A stretch of 35,751 nucleotides of DNA from Anaerolineae bacterium. Its GTDB lineage: Bacteria; Desulfobacterota; Desulfobacteria; Desulfobacterales; ETH-SRB1. Positions within the stretch are counted from its first letter, which is position 1, and every line of letters starts with the position of its first letter. The stretch is from contig DATKWZ010000050.1 in the NCBI GenBank assembly GCA_035529315.1, positions 1 to 35,751 on the forward strand, given 5' to 3'. The notes beneath the pieces were generated by a model. It saw nothing but the letters and a program-made list of their open reading frames with translations, was not told the origin of the DNA and searched no databases. Position numbers and translations under genes: made by a program. Of the stretch, positions 1 through 6,636 are shown piece after piece.

Positions 1-844
1 TATGCGGCAAAATCATCTTTGCGATGTAGCTTATATATGAAACCAGGGCATTGGAAATCCGAACAGTTATTGGAAATGCCTCCAAAGAACCTACAGCTCT
101 TTGCTGGGCAAACAAGGTCACAACACTTGATGCTGCCGCAAGAACAAATAAGGGGATTTTCTCCCGTATAAGTTGGAGCGCAGATGACCACTGATAATTA
201 AATCGGCCAAGAGGCCAGTAATCCAAAAGAAGCAGCACAAAAGGCAGGGTTATCAGCATGGGCTTGGCCATAAGACCAAGAGCAAAGAACAAAAGAACCA
301 GCAAATATCTGTTTGTCCCAGGATGCTCAACATACCAGACGTAACTTCCCATAGTCAGCATCCAGAAAAATGTACTTAAAACATCCTTGCGTTCCGCTAC
401 CCAGGCAACCGACTCCACATGAAGGGGATGAAGAGCAAAAAGCGCCGCGACAAAGGCGCTTTTCCAGAAAGCCCCTGTCATTTTCTTAAAAACCAGAAAA
501 AGCAGGATGGCATTTAAGATATGAAAAAATACACTGGTGAAATGATGACCACCGGGTTTTAATCCAAAAAGCTGACAATCCAGCATGTGAGACAGCCAGG
601 TTAATGGATGCCAGTTGCTGGCATCTGTGGATGTAAAAGCCCAGGCAATGCTCTTTAAAGTCAGCCCTGCCTGAACATGTTGATTCTCTGTGATATATTT
701 TTTGTCATCGTAGTTAACAAATTCATGGCTGCCGACCTGCCAGTAAACAGCAAGTACAGCTATGACAAGAAACAGGCAGACCGCGCCTTCTCGGCGTAAG
801 GTAAAAAAGGGGGATTTTTGCGTCTCATTATTACTCATTAACAT
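1..844 (-). CDS. Multi-pass membrane protein, TPR/GT-C (TMTC-like) type, N-terminal part only
   Basis: The reading frame is open from an ATG at 844 down to the window edge, giving 281 residues with no stop, so the C-terminus lies outside. The N-terminus is short and polar, followed by a membrane segment at about residues 17-35. Then comes a periplasm-like stretch with FVNYDD and NWHPLTWLSHMLD, and several more hydrophobic segments. The motifs HPLHVESVAWVAERKDVLS and LLLDYWPLGR are typical of bacterial membrane proteins whose C-terminal half is a run of TPRs and whose membrane half resembles GT-C/TMTC glycosyltransferases. The TPR half is expected from the family but not seen here. AGGA lies 4 bases before the ATG at 844 and 10 bases before a second in-frame ATG at 838, so either could be used. 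The substrate is unknown. Confidence 0.8.
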   Translation of the reverse strand, partial: MLMSNNETQKSPFFTLRREGAVCLFLVIAVLAVYWQVGSHEFVNYDDKKYITENQHVQAGLTLKSIAWAFTSTDASNWHPLTWLSHMLDCQLFGLKPGGHHFTSVFFHILNAILLFLVFKKMTGAFWKSAFVAALFALHPLHVESVAWVAERKDVLSTFFWMLTMGSYVWYVEHPGTNRYLLVLLFFALGLMAKPMLITLPFVLLLLDYWPLGRFNYQWSSALQLIREKIPLFVLAAASSVVTLFAQQRAVGSLEAFPITVRISNALVSYISYIAKMILPH

Positions 845-892
845 AATTTCCTGAGCATATTAATACACTTCGACATTATGCAGTTCCTTGTT

Positions 893-948
893 TTGCGGTT
901 CTGCGGTTCAAAGCCCCTTAACACCTGACACTTAAGACCCCTTAAGAC
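893..948. repeat. Short tandem-like repeats in the mutL/membrane-protein gap
   Basis: TGCGGTTC occurs twice in a row (about 894-909). It is followed by repeated CTTAA blocks: CCCCTTAACACC, ACACTTAAGACC, CCCTTAAGAC. No ORF or hairpin terminator is evident. This looks like degenerate intergenic repeat filler rather than a regulatory site. Confidence 0.4.
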
Positions 949-958
949 ATAATAACAT

Positions 959-2710
959 CTACCTTCCAAACATCCTCTCGACCTCTCCCTTGCTCCACTT
1001 TATCCACGTGGGCCGGCCGTGCGGGCAGTTGGATGGGTTCTCGCATTGGTCGAGCTGGTCGAGAAGCCTCTTTATCTCCGCGTCTGTAAGGGCCTGGTTC
1101 GCCCTGATCGCCCCGTGACAGGCCATTGTAATCAGACAGTTGTCAATCCCCTTTTCCAGGTCCGGCCCAAAACCTGTTTTTGCGATTTTCTCCACCATCT
1201 CGATAATAAGCGGCCTTATCTCCCTGCCTGAAAGGATGGCCGGCGCAGACTTTATCGCGAAGGTGTCGCCTCCGAACCGCTCTATTTCAAACCCAAACCT
1301 GAAAAACTCCGGAATCATCTTTTCAAGTATCTCTGCCTCCCTGTAGCCGAGATCAACTGTTTCAGGAATAAGCAGGCTCTGGTCAGGCCCTTTTGAGCCT
1401 TTATACCGGGTTTTCATTTGCTCATAAACAACCCGTTCATGTGCTGCATGCTGATCAATAAGCACAAGCTCATGTTCCGACTCGCAGACAATATATGTAT
1501 TATAAAACCGGCCTATTACCTGTAAATCCGCGAAACAGGTCTTTTTATCCCAGAGCGGGTCCTGGATTTCAGGAAACGGCTCGGTCTCTGGCGCATGGCC
1601 CTGGCCGGAAATAAATGATCTGCGTTCAGACCTTGTATAAGCAGCGGCAGGCTCTGAAACAGAAAAATTATTACGCGTTTCAGCTGGTTTCCATTTATCC
1701 TTTTCAACCCATTTATGTGTTTCAAATTGACAAAGCGCCTTTGACACAGCATCTTTTACAGCTTCATGGACATCCTTCTGCCTGGCAAACCTTACCTCCT
1801 GTTTTGCGGGGTGAACATTTACATCCACCTGCTCAAAAGGAACATTAACAAAAAGAACAGCCGCGGGAAACCGCCCTTTCATCAATCTTTGCCTGTATCC
1901 TTCAAGCAGGGCATGCTGAATGACCCTGTCACGCACAAACCTGTTATTCACATATATATAGATGCCGCGGGAGGTGCTGCGAAAAATTTTCGGAGATAAT
2001 ATCCAGCCTGCAATTGAAACAAATTTTTCATTAAATTCAAGCTTGCAAAAATCGCTTTTCAGGCTGTTTCCCGTAACATCCATTACCCTGTCAAACGGAT
2101 CAGATGCCGGAAGCCAGTTCTTTACAATTTTCCGGTTATGCTCAAGCCTGAATCCGGCGTTCGGGTTTCCCAGCGCAATACTTGAAATAGTATCGGCAAT
2201 ATGGCCCATCTCCGTGGAGGCGCTTTTTAAGAACTTGCGCCTGGCCGGAATGTTATAAAAAAGCCGGCTGACGGTTACCATTGTGCCTTGGGGAGCCCCT
2301 GTTTGAGAGACCTTTTTAATTCTGCCGCCTTCAACGATTATTTCAGCAGCGGTTTTAGATGCCTCATCCTTTGTAACAAGAGAAAATCCGGAAACAGAAG
2401 CAATGCTTGGAAGAGCCTCCCCCCTGAAACCAAGAGTCTTAATGGAAAACAGATCGCTGTCCTTATATATCTTGCTGGTTGCATACCGCTCCAGGGCAAG
2501 AAGGGCGTCATCTCCGTTCATTCCCATGCCGTTATCCGACACGCGTATCAGGGATTTCCCACCGTTTTCGACTTCGATTATGATGCGGCCGGCCTGTGCA
2601 TCAAGAGCGTTCTCAACAAGCTCCTTGACAACCGAACATGGCCGCTCCACAACCTCGCCCGCAGCTATCTTATTGGAAAGGTTCTCGGGAAGTATTCTTA
2701 TCTTTGGCAT
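959..2710 (-). CDS. mutL: DNA mismatch repair protein MutL (endonuclease type)
   Basis: MutL is the ATP-driven matchmaker of mismatch repair that couples MutS to strand incision. The N-terminal GHKL ATPase shows E30 and N34 in ELVENALDA, DNGMGM at 59-64 and the lid motif GFRGEAL at 94-100. The C-terminal domain has DQHAAHERVVYE, which fits the metal-binding endonuclease motif DQHA-x2-E-x4-E, plus an AC(H)GAIRA element and CPHGRPT near the end (C562). This predicts intrinsic nicking activity, as in bacteria without MutH. The length of 583 residues is normal. The start MPKIRILPENLSNKIAAGEV is the family start, but no clear Shine-Dalgarno sequence precedes it. Instead a repeat hairpin lies 15 bases upstream. 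No mutS is in the window. Confidence 0.96.
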   Translation of the reverse strand: MPKIRILPENLSNKIAAGEVVERPCSVVKELVENALDAQAGRIIIEVENGGKSLIRVSDNGMGMNGDDALLALERYATSKIYKDSDLFSIKTLGFRGEALPSIASVSGFSLVTKDEASKTAAEIIVEGGRIKKVSQTGAPQGTMVTVSRLFYNIPARRKFLKSASTEMGHIADTISSIALGNPNAGFRLEHNRKIVKNWLPASDPFDRVMDVTGNSLKSDFCKLEFNEKFVSIAGWILSPKIFRSTSRGIYIYVNNRFVRDRVIQHALLEGYRQRLMKGRFPAAVLFVNVPFEQVDVNVHPAKQEVRFARQKDVHEAVKDAVSKALCQFETHKWVEKDKWKPAETRNNFSVSEPAAAYTRSERRSFISGQGHAPETEPFPEIQDPLWDKKTCFADLQVIGRFYNTYIVCESEHELVLIDQHAAHERVVYEQMKTRYKGSKGPDQSLLIPETVDLGYREAEILEKMIPEFFRFGFEIERFGGDTFAIKSAPAILSGREIRPLIIEMVEKIAKTGFGPDLEKGIDNCLITMACHGAIRANQALTDAEIKRLLDQLDQCENPSNCPHGRPTWIKWSKGEVERMFGR

Positions 2711-2725
2711 GGTAATAATGATAAA

Positions 2726-2783
2726 CCACGAAGCACACGAAGGTTATTAAGATCGATTTTTTTATTCTTCGTGGTCTTCGTGG
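2726..2783. repeat. CCACGAAG-type inverted repeat upstream of mutL
   Basis: CCACGAAGCACACGAAG (2726-2742) is mirrored by CTTCGTGGTCTTCGTGG (2767-2783), with two mismatches and a 24-base spacer. It would fold into a hairpin in the mutL leader, about 15 bases from the ATG. The motif resembles a short repeat common between genes in many bacteria (recalled, not searched). Confidence 0.6.
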
Positions 2784-2812
2784 TAGAATGACAATATTTT
2801 ATACCCTAATTT

Positions 2813-2839
2813 CTCTGTGGCCTCTGAGTGCTCTGTGGT
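2813..2839. repeat. CTCTGTGG-type dispersed repeat
   Basis: CTCTGTGGCCTCTGAGTG followed by CTCTGTGGT is a tandem of the CTCTGTGG unit. It lies between the 59-residue gene and the hairpin upstream of mutL, and probably belongs to the same class of intergenic filler repeats. Confidence 0.45.
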
Positions 2840-2852
2840 AAATAGTTCGCGA

Positions 2853-3032
2853 TTATACTGGATTTTCAACAACAAAGCGGGATAAAAATTCCGCATCCTT
2901 GGGAGACAGGTTGAATTTATGACCGGCATCAGCCACAAGCTTCTTTAAATCCTTTACATGCTCATGCTTCCGTTTTTCTGAAACCCACTTTACCGCCTTT
3001 CTCAAATCTTCGCCTTTTGGTTGAACAGTCAT
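2853..3032 (-). CDS. Small conserved-looking hypothetical protein, 59 aa
   Basis: An intact 59-residue frame starts MTVQPKGEDLRKAVKWVSEK and ends FLSRFVVENPV. The start ATG at 3032 has AAAGGAA about 9 bases upstream, a proper ribosome site. The protein is charged and basic, probably helical, with no signal peptide, cysteine pair or nucleotide motif. It follows dapA by 39 bases on the same strand, so it is likely read from the dapA promoter. The function is not recognised. Similar tiny proteins with a KAVKW(I/V)SE-like core seem familiar from sulfate-reducer genomes, but that is from memory. Confidence 0.65.
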   Translation of the reverse strand: MTVQPKGEDLRKAVKWVSEKRKHEHVKDLKKLVADAGHKFNLSPKDAEFLSRFVVENPV

Positions 3033-3071
3033 AGACTAAATTCCTTTTGTTGACGATTTTTTACAAGGCCG

Positions 3072-4106
3072 TTAATATTCCTGATAACAAAGCTCTTCTA
3101 TTCTTGAAAGGCTGTTTAAACGGTCAGTTATATCAACAGCAAAAAAATCGGATACAGGTTTAAATATTTCCGGATTATCAGATTGCACTTTCCGGGCCGC
3201 TTCCAATACCTTTCCCAGTCCATTTTTTGTCATTTTACCCAATGGCTGCCTGCACCCTCCGGAAGGCATGCCAAGAACCGCCATAAGGGTCTTGATGCCC
3301 AGCGGATTCCTTGCCCTGCATACAACCTCTCCATAAGGTGTTGTCTCTATGGTTTTAATTGTTACAAGCCCGAAAAGAGGTTCAAGGGCGGATAATATCT
3401 TTTTGGCTTCAGCCTGATTCCCCTGCGCAAGCAGTCTGACCATTTCAGTAACAGGTCCTGGAGCAACATTTGAAGCAACAGAGATGACGCCCGATGCCAT
3501 TATTTCCGGGTCTGTCATCATTTCAAATGTCAGTCCGTCATCACCGGAAAATACGGTAAAATCCGCTCCGCAACAGGCTCTTGTGTGTTTCATGTTTTGA
3601 ATGTTTCCGGTAGCCTCTTTTACCATGTTGACATTATCAAAATCCCTGTTAAGAATTGCAATATCTTCCGGGAGTAACTGCGCGCCGGTCCTGCCGGGAA
3701 TTACATAAGGGATAATCTGCACGTCAGGGAAGGCTCTGGCAACAGGCGCGACATATTCTCGCCGTATTTCAAGAGAGCTTGGCCCATTATAATATGGATC
3801 TACAAGCAATAAAGCTTCAACCCCGGCATCAACAGCATGCCTTGATGATTCAAGTGTCTCCGCTGTATTATTGCTTCCGGTTCCAGCTATGCAGATACAT
3901 TTTCCCCGTGTTTTTTTCGCCACATCTTCAATAACCTTGTTATGTTCATCCCATGTCAAAGTCGGGCTTTCACCTGTAGTTCCGACAGCCAGAATCCCGG
4001 TTATTCCGTTTTTTATCTGGAAATCCACAAGTTGTCTCATGCCTTCATAATCAACAGTCTTATCATTAAATGGTGTAACAAGCGCTGTAAAACATCCTTT
4101 AAACAT
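3072..4106 (-). CDS. dapA: 4-hydroxy-tetrahydrodipicolinate synthase (DapA family)
   Basis: DapA condenses pyruvate with aspartate semialdehyde, the first committed step to diaminopimelate and lysine. The family motifs are in order: GTTGESPTL with T43/T44, tyrosines in PYYNGPS (about 105-106), Y134 and R139 in PYVIPGRTG, and the Schiff-base lysine K163 in VKEATGNIQ. The usual YNVPGRTG reads YVIPGRTG here, a small deviation. At 344 residues it is about 50 longer than common DapA, with the extra part mostly a C-terminal tail after PLGKM. I start at 4106 because GGGGAGGG sits just before it and a longer frame would cross the promoter at 4222-4250. A related aldolase of the same superfamily is possible but less likely. 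Confidence 0.88.
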   Translation of the reverse strand: MFKGCFTALVTPFNDKTVDYEGMRQLVDFQIKNGITGILAVGTTGESPTLTWDEHNKVIEDVAKKTRGKCICIAGTGSNNTAETLESSRHAVDAGVEALLLVDPYYNGPSSLEIRREYVAPVARAFPDVQIIPYVIPGRTGAQLLPEDIAILNRDFDNVNMVKEATGNIQNMKHTRACCGADFTVFSGDDGLTFEMMTDPEIMASGVISVASNVAPGPVTEMVRLLAQGNQAEAKKILSALEPLFGLVTIKTIETTPYGEVVCRARNPLGIKTLMAVLGMPSGGCRQPLGKMTKNGLGKVLEAARKVQSDNPEIFKPVSDFFAVDITDRLNSLSRIEELCYQEY

Positions 4107-4142
4107 AATACCCTCCCCTGAAATTAATATGATATTAGTTAA

Positions 4143-4170
4143 GTGGTCGAGTGGGAAATTGGTCGAGTGG
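4143..4170. repeat. GGTCGAGTGG direct repeats
   Basis: GTGGTCGAGTGG (4143-4154) and TTGGTCGAGTGG (4159-4170) are 16 bases apart in the dapA leader, followed by TTGACTACTTGACTA. Related units occur at 5080-5109, on the other side of the TPR gene. Confidence 0.55.
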
Positions 4171-4221
4171 TTGACTACTTGACTATTTACAGGCCTTAGT
4201 GGCTGAACTGTTACCATGATT

Positions 4222-4250
4222 TTTATATTAAGAATTTTAATTACTGTCAA
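4222..4250 (-). promoter_or_regulatory. Sigma70-type promoter for dapA
   Basis: On the minus strand, TTGACA (4250-4245) and TATAAA (4227-4222) are separated by exactly 17 bases. Transcription would start near 4215, giving a leader of about 110 bases that includes the GGTCGAGTGG repeats. The rest of the 325-bp gap 4107-4431 has no gene. It holds this promoter, the repeats, and a TTGACA at 4327-4332 on the plus strand without a convincing -10 box. Confidence 0.7.
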
Positions 4251-4431
4251 GCAACTTCTCCCTGCTTCTTCTCCCCAAAATCGGGTTGCGAATAAAGGCG
4301 TGTCTCTACGGTCGTCTTGATTTTTCTTGACAATAAAATGACGCCATACTACCCATGAAATTATCTCAACATAAAGATCGGACCGAATCAGTAGAAATTT
4401 ATTACCCTGCTTTATTTATAAGGATACTATT

Positions 4432-5052
4432 ATGCCAACAGCAAAAAACGCGGAAGAATATATCGCCTGGCAACAGGCTGCTATAGCCTCAAACCCTGAG
4501 TGTGGAACATCACATTACAACCTTGCTGTCGCTTTGTTGGGTCAGGGAAAATATGATGAGGCTGAAAAGGAACTTTGTGCTGCTCTTGATTGCAGCTCAA
4601 ATCTTGCTGAAGCCTATGTGCAGCTTGGAGGGCTTTGTCTGCGTCGAGGCGATCTTGATGGCTGCCTTTTATATAACAAGCAGGCGATCAAAGCAAGGGC
4701 CGGATTTCCTGAGGGTCATGGGAATATAGGTTTTGTGCATTTACAGATGGGAAATGTTGATGAAGCCATTAAATCGCTTCAAAAGGCCATTCTATATAAT
4801 TCCAAATTCCTGCAGGCTTATGCTACTCTGGCAAATGCTTATTTAATGAAGGGCCTGGTTGAAGAAAGCATTGCAACCAGCCTGAAGGCCCTGGAGCTGG
4901 AACCCTCTTTTGCGGTTTCACACAACAATCTGGCAATAGCATATATCGAAAATGGCCGGTATGACAAGGCCATTGAGCACTGTGACAGGGCAATTGACCT
5001 TGGTTATGAAGTAGCCCCGGAAATTTTGAACGAGCTGGAAAAGCACCGTTAA
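4432..5052 (+). CDS. Soluble TPR protein, five tandem repeats
   Basis: The 206-residue protein is almost entirely TPRs in strict 34-residue register: about 25-58, 59-92, 93-126, 127-160 and 161-194. Each has the usual W/L-G-Y-A-P pattern, for example NLAVALLGQGKYDEA and NLAIAYIENGRYDKA. There is no signal peptide or membrane segment, so it should be a cytoplasmic scaffold for protein contacts. AAGGA lies 8 bases before the ATG. It precedes the unrecognised 394-residue gene by 84 bases on the same strand, separated by repeats, and both lie upstream of dsrAB. Its partner cannot be read from sequence. Confidence 0.85.
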   Translation: MPTAKNAEEYIAWQQAAIASNPECGTSHYNLAVALLGQGKYDEAEKELCAALDCSSNLAEAYVQLGGLCLRRGDLDGCLLYNKQAIKARAGFPEGHGNIGFVHLQMGNVDEAIKSLQKAILYNSKFLQAYATLANAYLMKGLVEESIATSLKALELEPSFAVSHNNLAIAYIENGRYDKAIEHCDRAIDLGYEVAPEILNELEKHR

Positions 5053-5079
5053 TGAACCTGGCTCCGACCCGATCCATAA

Positions 5080-5109
5080 TTGGTCGAGCAGTTGAGTAGT
5101 CGAGCAGAG
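5080..5109. repeat. GGTCGAGCAG direct repeats
   Basis: TTGGTCGAGCAG (5080-5091) and TAGTCGAGCAGA (5098-5109) repeat 18 bases apart, with GTTGAGTAG between them. They match the units at 4143-4170 in the GTCGAG core. They lie just before the start of the 394-residue gene, and that start lacks a clear ribosome site. Confidence 0.5.
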
Positions 5110-5136
5110 AAATGCTTGACCAGCAACGAGTAACCA

Positions 5137-6321
5137 ATGCCCAATAAACCGCAATTTAACTATTTCCTGTCTGATACAAAAAATTCAGTGCAAAAAAACA
5201 GTGAAATATGGTCTATTCCCCTCCCAACAACAAGAAAACAGCCACAGAAAGCAACCGGCATTTCTGTCACCTATGGAGACTACTTTAGCGCAGTTCGGTC
5301 ATTTCTGGAACAAAACAAATTTGAAATTCTAATTTCCGCCCTTTCTAAAAGCATAAATCGTCATACAATCCCTGAAGAAATCAAAGAAATCCGGGTTTGC
5401 CTGGTAAAACACGGGGAATTTTATCATCCGTCCATGGTTGAAGCTGTTTTGAATAAACATAGTTATAAATTCGTTGTAAATGTTGCAATATCCGCTGCGG
5501 GCACAGATTGTATCGAAAGAGAATACAGCTGCCTTAAAAGACTGAGTAATGATTTTTCATTTTCATATATTCCAGAGGTTTATAGCTACGGGAAAGCCCG
5601 TGTAAAAAAAAACGGGCATATGATCAGCATGTTCCTGGGCGAATGGCTTGACGGCTTTAACGAATTCCATATTTCCCGTGACAGAACGGATAATAAATAC
5701 AAAATATTGATCTGGGATTCTGAGAGGGGCAACTATTTTCTTTCTCCTGATAATACCCTGGAACTTTACAGACAGGCAGCCATGATCCTGACCGGTTATT
5801 ATAATATTGAAACCTTTGAACAGATATTTCCATGGCATCATGCTGCCGGAGACTTTGTTATAAGGCTGCAAAATAACAGGGCCGCACTAAAGCTTATAAC
5901 AGTCAGGCAATATGCGCCCATGTTTGCGAAAAAAGAAAAGCATGAAGATACAGACAGGGATGCTGAAATGGTACTGGAGGCGATGCTGTTATTTTTATTA
6001 AACCTTTCAATCAGGATGCGGCTCGACAGGCTAAATGGAGTAGGTGATATTGTGTGGTCTGATGACATTGCTGTTCAAGGAACCCTGGAAGGTTTTTTCC
6101 AGGGTTTGCGCCGGAAAGATTCAACCGGTTTGTCCTCTGATTTTCTTGATGTTTATTTCCATGATTACCTGTTATCATCCTGCACTGAGAAGGATTTATA
6201 TGATTTATCTTTAGCTGTTATTAATTCATACAATCCATTAGCGCCGGAGATCCCTGTGATAAAACAGAATATAAAGAAGCATTCAGAGGTTCTTTTTGAT
6301 GCCATAAACAGGCAGTTATAA
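5137..6321 (+). CDS. Unrecognised 394-aa protein upstream of dsrAB, possibly kinase-like fold
   Basis: I do not recognise this family with confidence. It has no signal peptide or membrane segment. Residues 86-260 have a layout that faintly recalls APH/protein-kinase folds. A beta-rich start (RVCLVKHGEFYHPSM) is followed by a helix with REYSCLKRL (128-136), IPEVYSYGKA, a hinge-like MISMFLGEWLDGFNEFH (162-178), and FPWHHAAGDFVIR (231-243) where an HxD-type catalytic loop would fall. The canonical beta3 lysine and a clear DFG are not seen, so a pseudokinase is equally possible. The C-terminal third is helical with a long hydrophobic helix (LEAMLLFLLNLSIRMRL). It is intact, ends at a terminator, and lies 315 bases before dsrA. 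The start lacks an obvious Shine-Dalgarno sequence. Confidence 0.75.
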   Translation: MPNKPQFNYFLSDTKNSVQKNSEIWSIPLPTTRKQPQKATGISVTYGDYFSAVRSFLEQNKFEILISALSKSINRHTIPEEIKEIRVCLVKHGEFYHPSMVEAVLNKHSYKFVVNVAISAAGTDCIEREYSCLKRLSNDFSFSYIPEVYSYGKARVKKNGHMISMFLGEWLDGFNEFHISRDRTDNKYKILIWDSERGNYFLSPDNTLELYRQAAMILTGYYNIETFEQIFPWHHAAGDFVIRLQNNRAALKLITVRQYAPMFAKKEKHEDTDRDAEMVLEAMLLFLLNLSIRMRLDRLNGVGDIVWSDDIAVQGTLEGFFQGLRRKDSTGLSSDFLDVYFHDYLLSSCTEKDLYDLSLAVINSYNPLAPEIPVIKQNIKKHSEVLFDAINRQL

Positions 6322-6375
6322 TCAGCACACAATATATGGAACATTTTGCCGGTCAATCCTCAAGATAAAGTGCTG

Positions 6376-6429
6376 GAACCGGAAATGAATATTTTATTGT
6401 TCATAACCTTATGAAGCCGGTCTTTTTTT
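6376..6429 (+). terminator. Rho-independent terminator before the dsr promoter
   Basis: ACCGG (6378-6382) pairs with CCGGT (6417-6421). An inner ATGAA/TTCAT pair extends the structure, and CTTTTTTT follows at once. It closes the 394-residue gene and sits directly against the TTGACA of the dsr promoter, insulating the dsr operon from upstream transcription. Confidence 0.55.
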
Positions 6430-6430
6430 A

Positions 6431-6473
6431 TTGACAAAAAACAAGATTAACTTTATGAATTTCGAGATATAAT
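6431..6473 (+). promoter_or_regulatory. Candidate dsrABD promoter region
   Basis: TTGACA (6431-6436) is followed 17 bases later by TATGAA (6454-6459), a 4/6 match to the -10 consensus. A perfect TATAAT lies at 6468-6473, but its -35 region at 6445-6450 (GATTAA) is poor. Either box could serve, perhaps with an activator. The leader to dsrA would be about 160-170 bases long. Confidence 0.55.
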
Positions 6474-6478
6474 ATATT

Positions 6479-6508
6479 ATTAATGTACTATTAATGTAGC
6501 ATTAATTT
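6479..6508 (+). promoter_or_regulatory. Three helically phased ATTAATGTA direct repeats
   Basis: ATTAATGTA at 6479-6487 and again at 6490-6498, then ATTAATTTG at 6501-6509, recur every 11 bases, placing each on the same DNA face. They lie just downstream of the candidate -10 boxes. This is a typical layout for a multimeric regulator site, but no cognate regulator is identified. Confidence 0.5.
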
Positions 6509-6542
6509 GCCAAGATAAAATTGAAAAAAATATAACTGGAAA

Positions 6543-6609
6543 GTGAGAGGAGGTGACCGGAAAAGCCCGAAAGGGTAAGTTTAGATGTCTTTGTAGTCAA
6601 AACGGCTAA
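6543..6609 (+). promoter_or_regulatory. dsr leader: orphan Shine-Dalgarno, GAAA-loop hairpin and mini-ORF
   Basis: AGGAGGTGA (6548-6556) is a near-complete anti-16S match, but no start codon follows at normal distance and dsrA begins 80 bases later. CCC-GAAA-GGG (6566-6575) makes a small tetraloop hairpin next to it. A GTG at 6553 inside the motif opens an 18-codon frame (VTGKARKGKFRCLCSQNG) ending at 6609 with two Cys codons. dsrA has its own GGAGG at 9 bases, so this element is extra. Confidence 0.4.
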
Positions 6610-6636
6610 TTTTCAAAACAATGGAGGTAATAAACA

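Noticed and set aside
2288-2791. 167-codon plus-strand frame opposite the mutL start
   Set aside because: It overlaps the conserved GHKL domain of mutL antisense and reads into a repeat.
4107-4250. Longer dapA frame starting at 4250
   Set aside because: It runs across the promoter TTGACA-17-TATAAA and intergenic repeats, and the family start with a strong ribosome site is at 4106.
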